Positions 33,434-43,443 of a DNA stretch of 64,000 bases are shown here, piece by piece. A program made the translations under genes and the position numbers. This stretch comes from Rummeliibacillus pycnus_B (lineage in GTDB: Bacteria; Bacillota; Bacilli; Bacillales_A; Planococcaceae), in assembly GCF_050459865.1 (NCBI RefSeq), contig NZ_JBCMNM010000022.1, forward strand, positions 23,916 to 87,915, read 5' to 3'. The number at the start of each line of letters is the position of its first letter. Positions within the stretch are counted from its first letter, which is position 1. A model generated the notes under the pieces. It ran no database searches and was not told the DNA's origin. It saw nothing but the letters and a program-made list of their open reading frames with translations.

Positions 33434-34792
33434 TTAATAGCCTCCTGCTGGTGCCTCAGCACTCCAGTCAACGCTAACAAATTTGTTGAATTCTTTTTTA
33501 AACGCCAATTTTACAGTATCTGTTGGGCCATTACGTTGCTTTGCAATAATAATTTCAATTGTATTTGCATCTTCTGTTTCTTTATCATAATAATCTTCAC
33601 GGTATAAGAATGCTACGATATCGGCATCTTGCTCAATACTTCCAGATTCACGAAGGTCACTCATCATCGGACGTTTATCTTGACGTTGCTCAACGCCACG
33701 AGATAATTGAGACAGTGCTATAACAGGAACTTCTAACTCCCGAGCTAATGCCTTAAGTGACCGTGAAATTTCGGATACTTCTTGTTGTCTATTTGCACCT
33801 GCTCCACCGTTACCTTGAATAAGTTGTAGGTAATCGATTAGAATCATACCAAGACCACGTTCTTGTTTTAATCGACGACACTTTGCACGAATTTCACTAA
33901 CACGAACACCAGCAGCATCGTCAATATAAATCCCTGCACGAGATAAAGTCCCCGTTGCCATCGTTAGTTTACGCCAATCTTCCGAATTTAAAGCACCTGT
34001 ACGTAAAACTTGTGCATCTATATTACCTTCTGCACAGAGCATACGCATGACAAGTTGTTCTGCGCCCATTTCGAGCGAGAAAATAGCTACATTTTCTTCC
34101 GTTTGGGTACCAACTGCTTGTGCTACATTTAATGCAAAGGCTGTTTTCCCAACTGATGGTCTGGCAGCAACAATGATTAAATCTCCGCGTTGGAAACCAG
34201 CTGTTAAACGATCCAGGTCACGGAACCCTGTTGGAATACCAGTAATATCACCTTTGCGATTCTGTAATTGTTCAATATTGGCATATGTCTCAACAAGAAC
34301 ATCTTTTACATGCTTAAAATCACCGGAATTTTTGCGATTCGCCACTTCCATCACTTTACTCTCAGCTTCAGAAAGCAATGCATCTACTTCATCTTCTCGC
34401 AGGTAACCATCTTCTACTATTTTCGTAGCTACTCTAATTAGTCGGCGGAGTGTAGCTTTTTCCGAAACAATTTGAGCATAATAACCAACATTGGCTGCTG
34501 TTGGTACAGCATTCGCAATTTCAGTTATGTAAGAGATACCGCCAACATCTTCTAATTCATTATGTGATGATAGCTCCTCTGTAACAGTAATGATATCAAT
34601 TGCTTTTCCCTGATCGCTCAAACGTAACATTGTTTGGAAAATCATCTGATGTGCAGAACGATAAAAGTCTTCAGGAATTAAAATTTCTGAAGCAGTAATT
34701 AGCGCCTGTGGTTCAAGAAATATTGCCCCGATGATAGATTGTTCAGCTTCTTGGTTGTGAGGCGGAACGCGGTCCAACTGTGGATCGTTCAT
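33434..34792 (-). CDS. dnaC: Replicative DNA helicase (DnaB type)
   Basis: 452 residues. N-terminal helical domain (PPHNQEAEQSIIGAI), linker, RecA-like motor with Walker A ARPSVGKTAF, Walker B LGMILIDYLQLI and arginine-finger region QLSRGVEQRQDKRPMMSDLR. Hexamer unwinds DNA at the fork. Called dnaC in Bacillus. 12 nt after rplI in the gdpP-rplI-dnaC cluster. Confidence 0.97.
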   Translation of the reverse strand: MNDPQLDRVPPHNQEAEQSIIGAIFLEPQALITASEILIPEDFYRSAHQMIFQTMLRLSDQGKAIDIITVTEELSSHNELEDVGGISYITEIANAVPTAANVGYYAQIVSEKATLRRLIRVATKIVEDGYLREDEVDALLSEAESKVMEVANRKNSGDFKHVKDVLVETYANIEQLQNRKGDITGIPTGFRDLDRLTAGFQRGDLIIVAARPSVGKTAFALNVAQAVGTQTEENVAIFSLEMGAEQLVMRMLCAEGNIDAQVLRTGALNSEDWRKLTMATGTLSRAGIYIDDAAGVRVSEIRAKCRRLKQERGLGMILIDYLQLIQGNGGAGANRQQEVSEISRSLKALARELEVPVIALSQLSRGVEQRQDKRPMMSDLRESGSIEQDADIVAFLYREDYYDKETEDANTIEIIIAKQRNGPTDTVKLAFKKEFNKFVSVDWSAEAPAGGY

Positions 34793-34804
34793 AAATGTCT
34801 CTCC

Positions 34805-35254
34805 TTACGCTTGTTCTGCAACATGTACTTTCAATGTAGCAGTTACTTCATGATGAAGTTTTACAGGTGCTTTCGTTACTCCTAATGTACGAATAGCATC
34901 TTTTAATTCCATTTTTCGTTTATCAATTTTAATACCATGGTCTTTTTGTAATTGTTCTACGATTTGTTTTGAAGTGATTGAACCGAATAAGCGACCGTCT
35001 TTACCAGGTTTTGCTGTTAACTCAACTGTTAAACCTTCTAATGTTTCTTTTAACGCTTTCGCATCTTCTAATTCTTGTGCAGCATCTTCAGCAGCACGTT
35101 TATTTTGAGCTCTTAATTTTGCCATTTCAGCAGGTGTTGCTTCAACAGCACTTTTTTGTTTTAGTAAAACGTTACGTGCATAACCTTCAGAAACTTCTTT
35201 TGTTTCACCTTTTTTACCTTGACCTTTAACGTCTTTCAAAAATATTACTTTCAT
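34805..35254 (-). CDS. rplI: 50S ribosomal protein L9
   Basis: 149 residues. N-terminal rRNA-binding domain MKVIFLKDVKGQGKKGETKEV with VSEGYARNVLLK, a long connecting helix and the C-terminal domain (PGKDGRLFGSITSKQIVEQL). Start ATG overlaps the gdpP stop by 4 nt (ATGA-type coupling). Confidence 0.98.
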   Translation of the reverse strand: MKVIFLKDVKGQGKKGETKEVSEGYARNVLLKQKSAVEATPAEMAKLRAQNKRAAEDAAQELEDAKALKETLEGLTVELTAKPGKDGRLFGSITSKQIVEQLQKDHGIKIDKRKMELKDAIRTLGVTKAPVKLHHEVTATLKVHVAEQA

Positions 35255-37227
35255 GCTTCTGTACTCCCTTCTAATACATCATCTATTGCTATTTTTAGTT
35301 TTTGGATGGCTTCATCAATTGTTTGGACGTCTAACTGACATGCAGCATTTGTTAAATGTCCACCGCCACCTAATTCCTCCATCACAAGTTGAACATTAAT
35401 CTCACCTAATGATCGTGCACTAATACCAACTGTCCCATCATTACGATGTGCAACTACGAAAGATGCAGATATATCTTTCATCGTTAATAAAATATCTGCC
35501 GTTTGTGCAATTAATACAGAGTTGTATATTTTATCACTATCACCGCGTGCAATAGCGATTCCATTATGGACAAATTCAGCTGTTTGCACTATTTTAGAAC
35601 GTTCAATATACGTACCTATATCTTCTTTTAAAAGTCGTTGTACAAGTACGGTATCTGCTCCATTTGTACGTAAATATGATGCAGCTTCAAAAGTTCTTGC
35701 ACCTGTACGTAATGTAAAGCTTTTCGTATCAACAATAATACCGGCTAGTAAAGCTGTTGCTTCTAACATTGTTATTTTATCATTTTTTGGCTGATACTCT
35801 AATAGCTCAGTTACCAATTCAGCAGTTGAAGAGGCATACGGTTCCATATACACAAGCATTGGATTTTTGACAAATTCTTCGCCACGACGATGGTGGTCAA
35901 TAACTACGACTTTATCTGATTTATTCAGTAACCTTGGCTCTATCGTCATACTTGGTTTATGTGTATCCACGATAACCAGCAATGATTTATCTGTAATCTT
36001 ATCAAATGCCACTTCTGGTGTAATAAAGCGATTATATAAATCAGACTTTTCCTTAACAACTTGCATTAGACGACCGATACTATTATCAATGTTATCAAAA
36101 TCGATTACTACGTAACCATCAATACCATTCATATCTGCCATTTTACGTACACCAATTGCTGCACCTATAGCATCCATATCAGGCATTTTATGCCCCATTA
36201 CAAAGATTTGATCACTATCTTGTATTAAATCACGTAAGGCATGTGAAATAACGCGTGCACGTACTCTTGTGCGCTTCTCAACGGGGTTCGTTTTACCACC
36301 GTAGAATTTGACCTTTCCACTAGGCTGTTTGATTGCTACTTGATCTCCACCACGTCCAAGGACAAGGTCCAAACTAGATTGTGCAAGCTCTCCTAATTCA
36401 AGTAAAGACTGTGACCCTGCTCCAACTCCAATACTTAGTGTTAACGATAGATTTTGTTGAGCTGTAATTTCACGGATATCATCAAGTATTGAGAATCTTT
36501 TCTTTTCTAGTTCTTGTAAGATGGATTCATTCATAACAGCGATAAATCTGTCAGAATCGATACGTTTTAAATAAATACCGTTTGTTGTACCCCAGTTATT
36601 AACGAGTGAAGTTACAAGTGAGTTAGTTTGACTACGATTTTGATCGTCCATTCCTTGCGTGATTTCATCATAGTTATCAACGAAAAGAATGGCAATAACA
36701 GTACGATCATCATAGTAAAGTGCTTCAATTTCTACTTGTTCTGTAATATCAAAGAAGTATAGTAATTTATCTTCCGGCTTATAAAACGCACGATATTTAC
36801 GATCTTTTAATGTAATATTTAGCTCATTCGATTCTTCATGTTTAATGAGATTATATAAATCTTCTGATAGTGAGAAGATTTCTTCACCAATCAACGAATC
36901 AGTCCCTAGAATACGGAGCATATGAGGATTGGTCCATTCAATCGAAAACTGCTCATCGATTAACACGATACCGATTGGCATTTCTAATAATGCTTCTTCT
37001 CCAACCTTTTTTAAGCGGTAAGAAAGCATTTCAATATGTTTCTCCGTCTCTTTATATGTGTCAGATTCAGCTTTCCAAGCAAGAATCAATACTAGTAAAA
37101 GGACAAAACCATACACGATACCTGTTACTAGATTCCACATCGTGCATATAACAATGCCCGCTATTCCCAGCAATGACAGGATTAAAAGAGGATATCGTAT
37201 TGGTCGTTTTCTAAAAAGAGTACCCAT
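35251..37227 (-). CDS. gdpP: Cyclic-di-AMP phosphodiesterase GdpP
   Basis: 658 residues from ATG 37227 (AGGAG 9 nt upstream; TTG 37236 rejected). Two N-terminal helices, a PAS-like heme-binding domain (about 80-150), a degenerate GGDEF domain, and DHH/DHHA1 domains with MGHKMPDMDAIGAAIG, VDTHKP, the DHH in VVIDHHRRGEEF and GGGGHLTNAA. Hydrolyses c-di-AMP to pApA; controls osmotic and wall homeostasis. Coupled to rplI. Confidence 0.96.
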   Translation of the reverse strand: MGTLFRKRPIRYPLLILSLLGIAGIVICTMWNLVTGIVYGFVLLLVLILAWKAESDTYKETEKHIEMLSYRLKKVGEEALLEMPIGIVLIDEQFSIEWTNPHMLRILGTDSLIGEEIFSLSEDLYNLIKHEESNELNITLKDRKYRAFYKPEDKLLYFFDITEQVEIEALYYDDRTVIAILFVDNYDEITQGMDDQNRSQTNSLVTSLVNNWGTTNGIYLKRIDSDRFIAVMNESILQELEKKRFSILDDIREITAQQNLSLTLSIGVGAGSQSLLELGELAQSSLDLVLGRGGDQVAIKQPSGKVKFYGGKTNPVEKRTRVRARVISHALRDLIQDSDQIFVMGHKMPDMDAIGAAIGVRKMADMNGIDGYVVIDFDNIDNSIGRLMQVVKEKSDLYNRFITPEVAFDKITDKSLLVIVDTHKPSMTIEPRLLNKSDKVVVIDHHRRGEEFVKNPMLVYMEPYASSTAELVTELLEYQPKNDKITMLEATALLAGIIVDTKSFTLRTGARTFEAASYLRTNGADTVLVQRLLKEDIGTYIERSKIVQTAEFVHNGIAIARGDSDKIYNSVLIAQTADILLTMKDISASFVVAHRNDGTVGISARSLGEINVQLVMEELGGGGHLTNAACQLDVQTIDEAIQKLKIAIDDVLEGSTEA

Positions 37228-37239
37228 AAATCTCAACTC

Positions 37240-38181
37240 CTATTTTCTTGTCATGCCACTAATAAGCCCACGGATGTCGAATCCTAAATCGGCAATGCCA
37301 AGCAATGTGACAAATGAGCTTAGTGGAAAGGCTAAGATTGTACCAACAACTGCGGTCCATTTTGGCCAACCTTGCTGATACATATAAAAATGAATTAACG
37401 AAATCCCCTGTACCATAAATAATATACTTAAAATCGAGGATAAATTTAATACAACCATATAAATAAAAGTTCCTTCATCCGGCTTTACAAATAAACTTAA
37501 TGCTAATACCACAAGATAATACCACAAAGTTGCACGTGGTAATCGTAAATCTCTGAATGGGGCGAATTTAGGAACCTCTAATCCGAATCTGCGTAATAAT
37601 GGTAAATTCACCGAAATAACAATAAATGTCATAAAAAAAACAACAAGTGTCACTATAGTCGGCATAAGAATTTGCATTGTATTAAACATAGTAGTTAAAT
37701 GTTCAGTTGAAATTGGAGTTTGACCTGTCATTGATCTTACTATTTCGTTTGACTTTTCATAACTTTCGTGAAGAGTTGTCATCGTTTCCTTCAATATATC
37801 GATATTGAAAAATTTAACCGATATAATGTACTCCAATGTAACGGAAATCAAGACTGTAAATGCTGTTGACATAAATAAATAGATTTTGCTTTTTTTTGTA
37901 CGTATTACATCACCCATAACAAACCCTATGATGGCAAATACGATAGCTACAGGCAGTGATAGAAGACCACCAAATAAAAGTGAAATAACGATACTAACGA
38001 TTGCAACTAATAACGATGAACTACGGTTGTATTTTGCGCTATACCAAGCTATTGGTAAAGAGATAAACCAGATTGTTACAATACTTACCACAGGTATATA
38101 TGTAGAGATGGCTAATAATATCGTAAACAATGCGACCATCATAGCGCCGTGCGTAATTCTTCGTGTCTGATTTTCCGGCAT
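37240..38181 (-). CDS. yybS: YybS family membrane protein (DUF2232)
   Basis: 313 residues, about eight membrane helices, beginning RRITHGAMMVALFTILLAIS. It sits 12 nt upstream of gdpP as in Bacillus. Family is of unknown biochemical role; the position suggests a link with GdpP or ribosome genes. Confidence 0.88.
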   Translation of the reverse strand: MPENQTRRITHGAMMVALFTILLAISTYIPVVSIVTIWFISLPIAWYSAKYNRSSSLLVAIVSIVISLLFGGLLSLPVAIVFAIIGFVMGDVIRTKKSKIYLFMSTAFTVLISVTLEYIISVKFFNIDILKETMTTLHESYEKSNEIVRSMTGQTPISTEHLTTMFNTMQILMPTIVTLVVFFMTFIVISVNLPLLRRFGLEVPKFAPFRDLRLPRATLWYYLVVLALSLFVKPDEGTFIYMVVLNLSSILSILFMVQGISLIHFYMYQQGWPKWTAVVGTILAFPLSSFVTLLGIADLGFDIRGLISGMTRK

Positions 38182-38393
38182 CTAAAACCTTCCTTTTCAT
38201 AAAGACAATCTACTATTTCATCTTATTATTGTACCATGTTTCACAATATCGAACAAAAAGCATACTGTTTCTAAAAAGAAACGATTTTACATAAATTATT
38301 GTTTTGAATTATCACTTGAGTATCGCCTTTTGCTCAAGTATAAAAAATCCAAAATAAACAACAATATCATATAACAGAGCAATTATTTAAAAA

Positions 38394-38424
38394 AATGACC
38401 AGCAAAATATGATTTGCTGATCAC
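38394..38424 (-). terminator. Second hairpin downstream of rpsR
   Basis: TGACCAGCAAA and TTTGCTGATCA, with A7 on the left (U-run on the minus strand). With the one at 38496 it gives tandem terminators in the 350-bp rpsR-yybS spacer; the rest is AT-rich and shows nothing I can name. Confidence 0.7.
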
Positions 38425-38495
38425 TTCATAGATTCATTTTTATAGAATCTTTACCCATTGTTTCAATAACAATAGTTAATTAGAATAATACCTAT

Positions 38496-38525
38496 AAAAA
38501 AGACCGGCAATATGCCGGTCTTTTT
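38496..38525 (-). terminator. Terminator of the rpsF-ssb-rpsR operon
   Basis: AAAAAGACCGGCA and TGCCGGTCTTTTT, perfect stem, directly after rpsR. Confidence 0.93.
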
Positions 38526-38533
38526 AATGATGA

Positions 38534-38770
38534 CTATTTATCATCTGCAGTGAATGGTAGTAAAGCCATTACACGAGCCATTTTGATAGCTGATGTAAGT
38601 TTACGTTGGTATTTTGCGCTTGTACCAGTCACACGGCGTGGAAGAATTTTTCCGCGTTCAGAGATGAATTTTTTCAATAAATCTACATCTTTGTAATCGA
38701 TGTGTTTGATGTTATTAGCAGTGAAAAAGCAAACTTTACGGCGTTTGCGGCCTCCTTTACGTGGTGCCAT
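38534..38770 (-). CDS. rpsR: 30S ribosomal protein S18
   Basis: 78 residues from MAPRKGGRKRRKVCFF at 38770, with GAGGAGGGG before it; the frame is open 15 codons further but without a site. Core YKDVDLLKKFISERGKILPRR is standard. Forms a heterodimer with S6. Last gene of rpsF-ssb-rpsR. Confidence 0.97.
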   Translation of the reverse strand: MAPRKGGRKRRKVCFFTANNIKHIDYKDVDLLKKFISERGKILPRRVTGTSAKYQRKLTSAIKMARVMALLPFTADDK

Positions 38771-38827
38771 TGTGTAGTTCCCCTCCTCTTTTAATAATAA
38801 ATATATAACGTGCAATAAGCTATTTGC

Positions 38828-39376
38828 CTAGAATGGTAGGTCGTCTTCTGTTACGTCGACTTTTCCTCCACCATTGCTAACTGGTGCAAATGGATCTTCA
38901 TCTACACGTGTATAATTCTGCTGACTAGGTGATTGATTCTGTTGATAAGATGGTTGTTGATAGTTACCCTGTTGTGGAGCGCCATATGATTGACCACCAT
39001 TGTATGATGGTTGTTCACCATATTGTTGTCCTTGTTGAGGGCGATCGCCTGCAGCGCCACGAGGTTCTAAAAACTGAACGCTGTCTGCAACAACTTCTGT
39101 TGTGTAAACACGTTTACCATCTTGTCCTTCATAACTACCTGTTTGAATACGACCTTCAACACCTGCAAGACTTCCTTTACGCAAGAAGTTTGCTGTGTTT
39201 TCAGCTTGTTTACGCCAAACAATGCAGTTGATAAAGTCCGCTTGTTTCTCACCTTGTTGGTTAGAAAACGTTCTATTTACAGCTAGTGTAAAACGAGCAA
39301 CAGCTACTCCACTTGGTGTATAGCGAAGTTCTGGATCTTTTGTTAGTCTTCCAACTAGTACGACACGGTTAATCAT
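38828..39376 (-). CDS. ssb: Single-stranded DNA-binding protein
   Basis: 182 residues. OB-fold domain MINRVVLVGRLTKDPELRYT through about residue 105, a Gln/Gly/Tyr-rich linker and the acidic C-terminal tip ending DVTEDDLPF, which docks replication partners. Between rpsF and rpsR as in Bacillus. Confidence 0.98.
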   Translation of the reverse strand: MINRVVLVGRLTKDPELRYTPSGVAVARFTLAVNRTFSNQQGEKQADFINCIVWRKQAENTANFLRKGSLAGVEGRIQTGSYEGQDGKRVYTTEVVADSVQFLEPRGAAGDRPQQGQQYGEQPSYNGGQSYGAPQQGNYQQPSYQQNQSPSQQNYTRVDEDPFAPVSNGGGKVDVTEDDLPF

Positions 39377-39424
39377 CAGAATGCAACCTCCTTTATCTGC
39401 AATTTGTTCAAGTTAAAGTTCAAA

Positions 39425-39715
39425 TTATTTTTCTTCTTCGCGAACTGCAATATGACGAATGATATCTTCGTTGATATTTGCAAGACGAGTGTATTCATCG
39501 ATTGCTTTTGAATCAGCGTTAACTTTCATGATTTGGTAGAAACCTTCACGGAAGTCTTCGATTTCATAAGCTAGGCGGCGTTTGCCCCATTCTTTTGATT
39601 CGATGATTTCTGCACCGTTAGAAGTTAAGATTTCGTTGAAACGTTCAACTAAAGCTTTTTTACCTTCTTCTTCGATGTTTGGACGAATAATATACATTAA
39701 TTCGTATGCTCTCAT
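39425..39715 (-). CDS. rpsF: 30S ribosomal protein S6
   Basis: 96 residues: MRAYELMYIIRPNIEEEGKK, then GKRRLAYEIEDFREGFY. Heads the rpsF-ssb-rpsR operon with AGGAGG before the ATG. Upstream, GCCA and TGGC arms near 39750-39775 could form a leader hairpin; whether it is the S6:S18 autoregulatory site I cannot tell. Confidence 0.98.
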   Translation of the reverse strand: MRAYELMYIIRPNIEEEGKKALVERFNEILTSNGAEIIESKEWGKRRLAYEIEDFREGFYQIMKVNADSKAIDEYTRLANINEDIIRHIAVREEEK

Positions 39716-39884
39716 TGTATAAGCACCTCCTTATGGACTTTGGCCAAATGTTGAAACAAATGGCAAGGAGTTAGTAATTATTACTACTCACATCATTGAA
39801 TTGTATCATAAAGTGGAATATCTAGCAACTAACTTTGCTAGGCAATTATGTTTTTTTTCACTATACTAAAAATGGGGTGATTAT

Positions 39885-40442
39885 GTGGAAAATAATTCAG
39901 AACCTATTAAGATTATTGAGATTAATATGCAGAAAGTAGCTTGGCTAAATTTGTTTTGGACTGTCTTTTTAATGATTGCATTCTTTTTTATTAACGCTTT
40001 AATCCATCATAACTTTACATTTCATATAATATTATGGAGAATACTTTGGGACTTCCTATTATTCATTATTCTGTATGTCTTATTGATTGTATTACATGAG
40101 TGTTGTCATCTATTAGGCTTTGTTCTTTTTGGAAAAGTACCAATCAGTAGTTTAAAATATGGAGTAAATTTGAAAATGGGTGTTGCTTATGCAACAACTA
40201 CAGAACGATTACCAAATAAAGCAATGAAAAAGGCATTATTACTTCCTTTTTGGCTAACAGGTGTAATCCCTGCTGCGGTGGGCTTTATCATCAATAGCGA
40301 TTTGTGGCTCTTCTTAGGTGCATGGCTAATTGCCGGAGCTATTGGCGATTTCATGATGTATGCCGAACTTCGAAAATATCCAAATAATTATTTGATTAAA
40401 GATGATCCAAATCTTCCTAAATTATTTATTTATAAACACTAA
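39885..40442 (+). CDS. Membrane zincin-like protein (DUF3267)
   Basis: 185 residues; GTG start after GGGGTGA. Four or so membrane helices, the first two around WLNLFWTVFLMIAFFFINALI and LLFIILYVLLIVL, the latter running into HECCH (HEXXH-type zinc motif) and HLLGFVLFGK. Matches the DUF3267 group of putative membrane metallopeptidases. Convergent with ychF across a shared terminator. Substrate unknown. Confidence 0.75.
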   Translation: MENNSEPIKIIEINMQKVAWLNLFWTVFLMIAFFFINALIHHNFTFHIILWRILWDFLLFIILYVLLIVLHECCHLLGFVLFGKVPISSLKYGVNLKMGVAYATTTERLPNKAMKKALLLPFWLTGVIPAAVGFIINSDLWLFLGAWLIAGAIGDFMMYAELRKYPNNYLIKDDPNLPKLFIYKH

Positions 40443-40475
40443 AAAGGCAGCCCAAATCTCTTTGGACTGCCTTTA
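40441..40475. terminator. Bidirectional terminator between zincin gene and ychF
   Basis: AAAAAGGCAGCCCAAA pairs with TTTGGACTGCCTTT around TCTC, one mismatch. Confidence 0.85.
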
Positions 40476-40487
40476 CATTCATCAAAC

Positions 40488-41588
40488 TTAAACGTTGAAT
40501 CGGAATAACATGATATCGCCATCTTCTACGACATACTCTTTACCTTCAAGGCGTACTCGGCCTGCTTCTTTCGCTGCTGCCATAGAACCGTGTTCCATTA
40601 AGTCAGCATAAGAAACAGTTTCTGCACGGATAAAACCTCGTTCGAAGTCAGAGTGGATAACTCCTGCACATTGTGGCGCTTTCATCCCTTTACGGAATGT
40701 CCATGCTCTTACTTCTTGCACGCCTGCAGTGAAGTAAGTAGCTAATCCAAGTAAACTGTATGAAGCACGGATTAATTGATCTAAACCAGATTCTTCAATG
40801 CCAAGCTCTTCTAAGAACATTGCTTTTTCTTCATCATCTAATTCAGCTATTTCTTCTTCGATTTTTGCACAAACAACAATTACTTCTGCAGCTTCAGCAG
40901 CAGCAAATTCACGAACAGCTTGTACATATTTATTGTTGTCTGCATCTGCAACTTCTTCTTCAGAAACGTTTGCTACATATAACATAGGTTTGATAGTTAA
41001 TAAATTTAATCCTTTAATAACTTTCATTTCATCATCAGACAAATCAACAGCGCGAGCTGGCTTTTCATCTGCAAATGCTTCCTTAATCTTTTCAAGAATT
41101 GGTGCTTCAATCATTGCTTCTTTATCTTTTTGACGAGCTAATTTTCCAACTTTTGAGTAACGCTTATCAACTGATTCTAAGTCAGCAAGAATTAGTTCTA
41201 AGTTAATTACTTCAATATCACTAATTGGATCAACTTTGCCATCAACGTGTGTAATATTTTCATCTTCAAAGCAGCGAACTACTTGAGTAATGGCATCAAC
41301 TTCACGAATATGCGCTAAGAATTTGTTACCAAGACCTTCACCTTTACTAGCACCTTTCACAATGCCAGCGATATCAGTGAACTCAAATGCAGTAGGGACT
41401 GTTTTTTTCGGTTCAACTAATTCTGTTAATTTATCTAAACGTGCATCTGGAACTTCTACAATCCCTACATTAGGGTCGATTGTTGCGAATGGATAGTTTG
41501 CTGCAAGAGCTCCTGCTTTTGTAATTGCGTTAAATAATGTTGATTTACCAACGTTAGGTAAACCTACGATACCGGCTGTTAAAGCCAT
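40488..41588 (-). CDS. ychF: Ribosome-associated GTPase/ATPase YchF
   Basis: 366 residues from MALTAGIVGLPNVGKST at 41588 (family start); GTG 41597 is too near the AAAGG site. G1 GLPNVGKST, G3 FTDIAGIVKG, NVSEE in the G4 place (the change that lets the family bind ATP), coiled coil, C-terminal TGS domain ending DGDIMLFRFNV. Binds ribosomes and acts in stress response. Confidence 0.97.
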   Translation of the reverse strand: MALTAGIVGLPNVGKSTLFNAITKAGALAANYPFATIDPNVGIVEVPDARLDKLTELVEPKKTVPTAFEFTDIAGIVKGASKGEGLGNKFLAHIREVDAITQVVRCFEDENITHVDGKVDPISDIEVINLELILADLESVDKRYSKVGKLARQKDKEAMIEAPILEKIKEAFADEKPARAVDLSDDEMKVIKGLNLLTIKPMLYVANVSEEEVADADNNKYVQAVREFAAAEAAEVIVVCAKIEEEIAELDDEEKAMFLEELGIEESGLDQLIRASYSLLGLATYFTAGVQEVRAWTFRKGMKAPQCAGVIHSDFERGFIRAETVSYADLMEHGSMAAAKEAGRVRLEGKEYVVEDGDIMLFRFNV

Positions 41589-41673
41589 TTTTTCCACAAC
41601 CTTTCAAAAAATAAATGATATTAAATTATTTACTATTCAACTCGTTAATTATAGAGATTCGCTAAGTAAAAGT

Positions 41674-41880
41674 CTATTCTTCAACTGGATTAGCAAAAAC
41701 CAATACTTTCTTCAATTTCTTATCAAATTCTCTGCGCGAGATCATTACACTATGCTGACAGCCCTCGCATTTAATGCGAATATCAGCACCCATGCGAATA
41801 ATCTTCCACTCGTTTGTTCCACATGGATGTTGCTTTTTCATTTGAACAATATCACCAAGTCCGTATTTTTTTGCTTCCAT
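41674..41880 (-). CDS. yyzM: YyzM-like small protein (DUF951)
   Basis: 68 residues. KYGLGDIVQMKKQHPCGTNEW then IRIKCEGCQHSVMI, a C-G/C-X2-C pattern suggesting a small zinc site. It lies between the mscS-like gene (2 nt) and ychF, as yyzM does in Bacillus. Function unknown. Confidence 0.87.
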   Translation of the reverse strand: MEAKKYGLGDIVQMKKQHPCGTNEWKIIRMGADIRIKCEGCQHSVMISRREFDKKLKKVLVFANPVEE

Positions 41881-41882
41881 CT

Positions 41883-42773
41883 CTACTCTCCTTCTTCAAA
41901 TGCTTTATTATTATCACGTTCATAAACCATCATTTTTGGATAAGGAATTTCAATACCATTGCGGTCGAAAATATCTTTAACATCACGGCGAATCATTCTT
42001 GAAACAGCAAAATGTTGCATTGGTAATGTCTCAACAGAAATTCGCAGAGTTACTTCCGCTCCAACCACATTTTGCACACCAAGTAATGTTGGTTCTGAAA
42101 CAATTTCTTCGTGAGTAGACGGTAAAGTTTTTAAATATTGCTCTATTAACTTTTCAGCTTTAGCAATATCGGAATTATAAGCAACACTTACATCCACAAT
42201 TGCTATTGAGTTATTGATAGAATAATTGACCACTTCTGTAATCAAGCCATTTGGGATGATATTAATCTCTCCAGATGCCCCTTTTATCTTCGTTGTACGT
42301 AGACCAATTTCAAGAACTGTACCTTCAGTAGAAGTAATCTTAATGTAATCCCCTACACCAAATTGATCTTCGAAAATAATGAAGAAACCAGTGATAACAT
42401 CTTTTACCAAGCTTTGTGCACCAAACCCGACAGCTAAACCGACGATACCAGCACCTGCTAATAAGCCAGTAACTCTAATACCCATTACAGATAAAATAGC
42501 AATGATTGCTGAAAAGTAGACTACGTAGGAAATAACACTTTGTAATAGTCGTAGAATCGTTAGATGACGGCGTTCTGAAGCTGGTAGCAAAGCAATTGGT
42601 CCAGTCATTCGAATATGAAAGAACTTCTTAATCGCCATCTTCGCTACTCGAACAACAACCATTGATAATAGCCAGATAGCAATAATCTTTATTGTTGCTA
42701 TCCCTATACTAGTCCACAACTTTTCATCAGTTAAATATTCCATCAACTTATTATACATATTCTCAAATTTCAC
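41883..42773 (-). CDS. MscS-family small-conductance mechanosensitive channel
   Basis: 296 residues from GTG 42773 (AGAGGAG 8 nt upstream); the open frame to 42809 lacks a site. Three helices, the pore-lining third containing GAGIVGLAVGFGAQSLVKDV, then the beta domain (FEDQFGVGDYIKI) and cytoplasmic cage. Releases solutes on hypo-osmotic shock. Cotranscribed with yyzM and ychF. Confidence 0.93.
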   Translation of the reverse strand: MKFENMYNKLMEYLTDEKLWTSIGIATIKIIAIWLLSMVVVRVAKMAIKKFFHIRMTGPIALLPASERRHLTILRLLQSVISYVVYFSAIIAILSVMGIRVTGLLAGAGIVGLAVGFGAQSLVKDVITGFFIIFEDQFGVGDYIKITSTEGTVLEIGLRTTKIKGASGEINIIPNGLITEVVNYSINNSIAIVDVSVAYNSDIAKAEKLIEQYLKTLPSTHEEIVSEPTLLGVQNVVGAEVTLRISVETLPMQHFAVSRMIRRDVKDIFDRNGIEIPYPKMMVYERDNNKAFEEGE

Positions 42774-42834
42774 TTTTGTAACTCCTCTTGCATAAAAATT
42801 TTCAATCATACGTATACTGCAGAAAAAGAAGAAA

Positions 42835-43443
42835 GTGAGACTTTCTATGACACTTCCTATTTCTAATTCGGCATTCTCATATGCATTACATTATCAAGAT
42901 TCAGGTGCCATCTGGCGTTTAAGTTCTTTCTTATTAGAGCATATACCATTTCAACACGAAAATCTTGTATTTTGTTGTATAGGTTCTGATCGTTCAACAG
43001 GTGATGCTTTAGGACCTTTAACAGGTAGTTTACTATCAAACTATATTTCATTTCCTTATACGATTATTGGTTCCTTAGATAAACCATTGCATGCTTTAAA
43101 TTTAAAAGAAACCGTAGAATCTCTACAGGGACAAACCATTTCTCCATTTGTCGTAGCAATCGATGCATGTCTAGGTGAACAACAACGTATTGGGGAAATT
43201 CTTTTTCAAACAGGCCCTCTATTACCTGGAAAAGCGGTAAAAAAAGAATTGCCACCAATTGGAGACGTCTCAATTAAGGGAATCGTCAATTTTGGTGGCT
43301 TTATGGAACATACTATTTTACAAACAACAAGGTTAAATGTCACTTATGAAATGAGTAATCGTATCGCCCGTGCACTATACCTAGCTTGGCATCGCCATTC
43401 TTTAAAAAACATGCATGATCGTAACTACAATCGCCACTATTAA
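42835..43443 (+). CDS. yyaC: Sporulation protein YyaC (DUF1256, GPR-like)
   Basis: Up to 202 residues; GTG 42835 and ATG 42847 are both possible and the ribosome site is poor. FCCIGSDRSTGDALGPLTG and FVVAIDACLG match YyaC, related to the spore protease Gpr fold. It is beside spo0J/soj as in B. subtilis and is transcribed against its neighbours. Its 3' end overlaps that of the convergent DUF554 gene by 42 nt. Confidence 0.9.
   Translation: MRLSMTLPISNSAFSYALHYQDSGAIWRLSSFLLEHIPFQHENLVFCCIGSDRSTGDALGPLTGSLLSNYISFPYTIIGSLDKPLHALNLKETVESLQGQTISPFVVAIDACLGEQQRIGEILFQTGPLLPGKAVKKELPPIGDVSIKGIVNFGGFMEHTILQTTRLNVTYEMSNRIARALYLAWHRHSLKNMHDRNYNRHY

Noticed and set aside
36870..37378. Plus-strand frames over gdpP and yybS
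   Set aside because: Antisense shadows of conserved genes with no family features.
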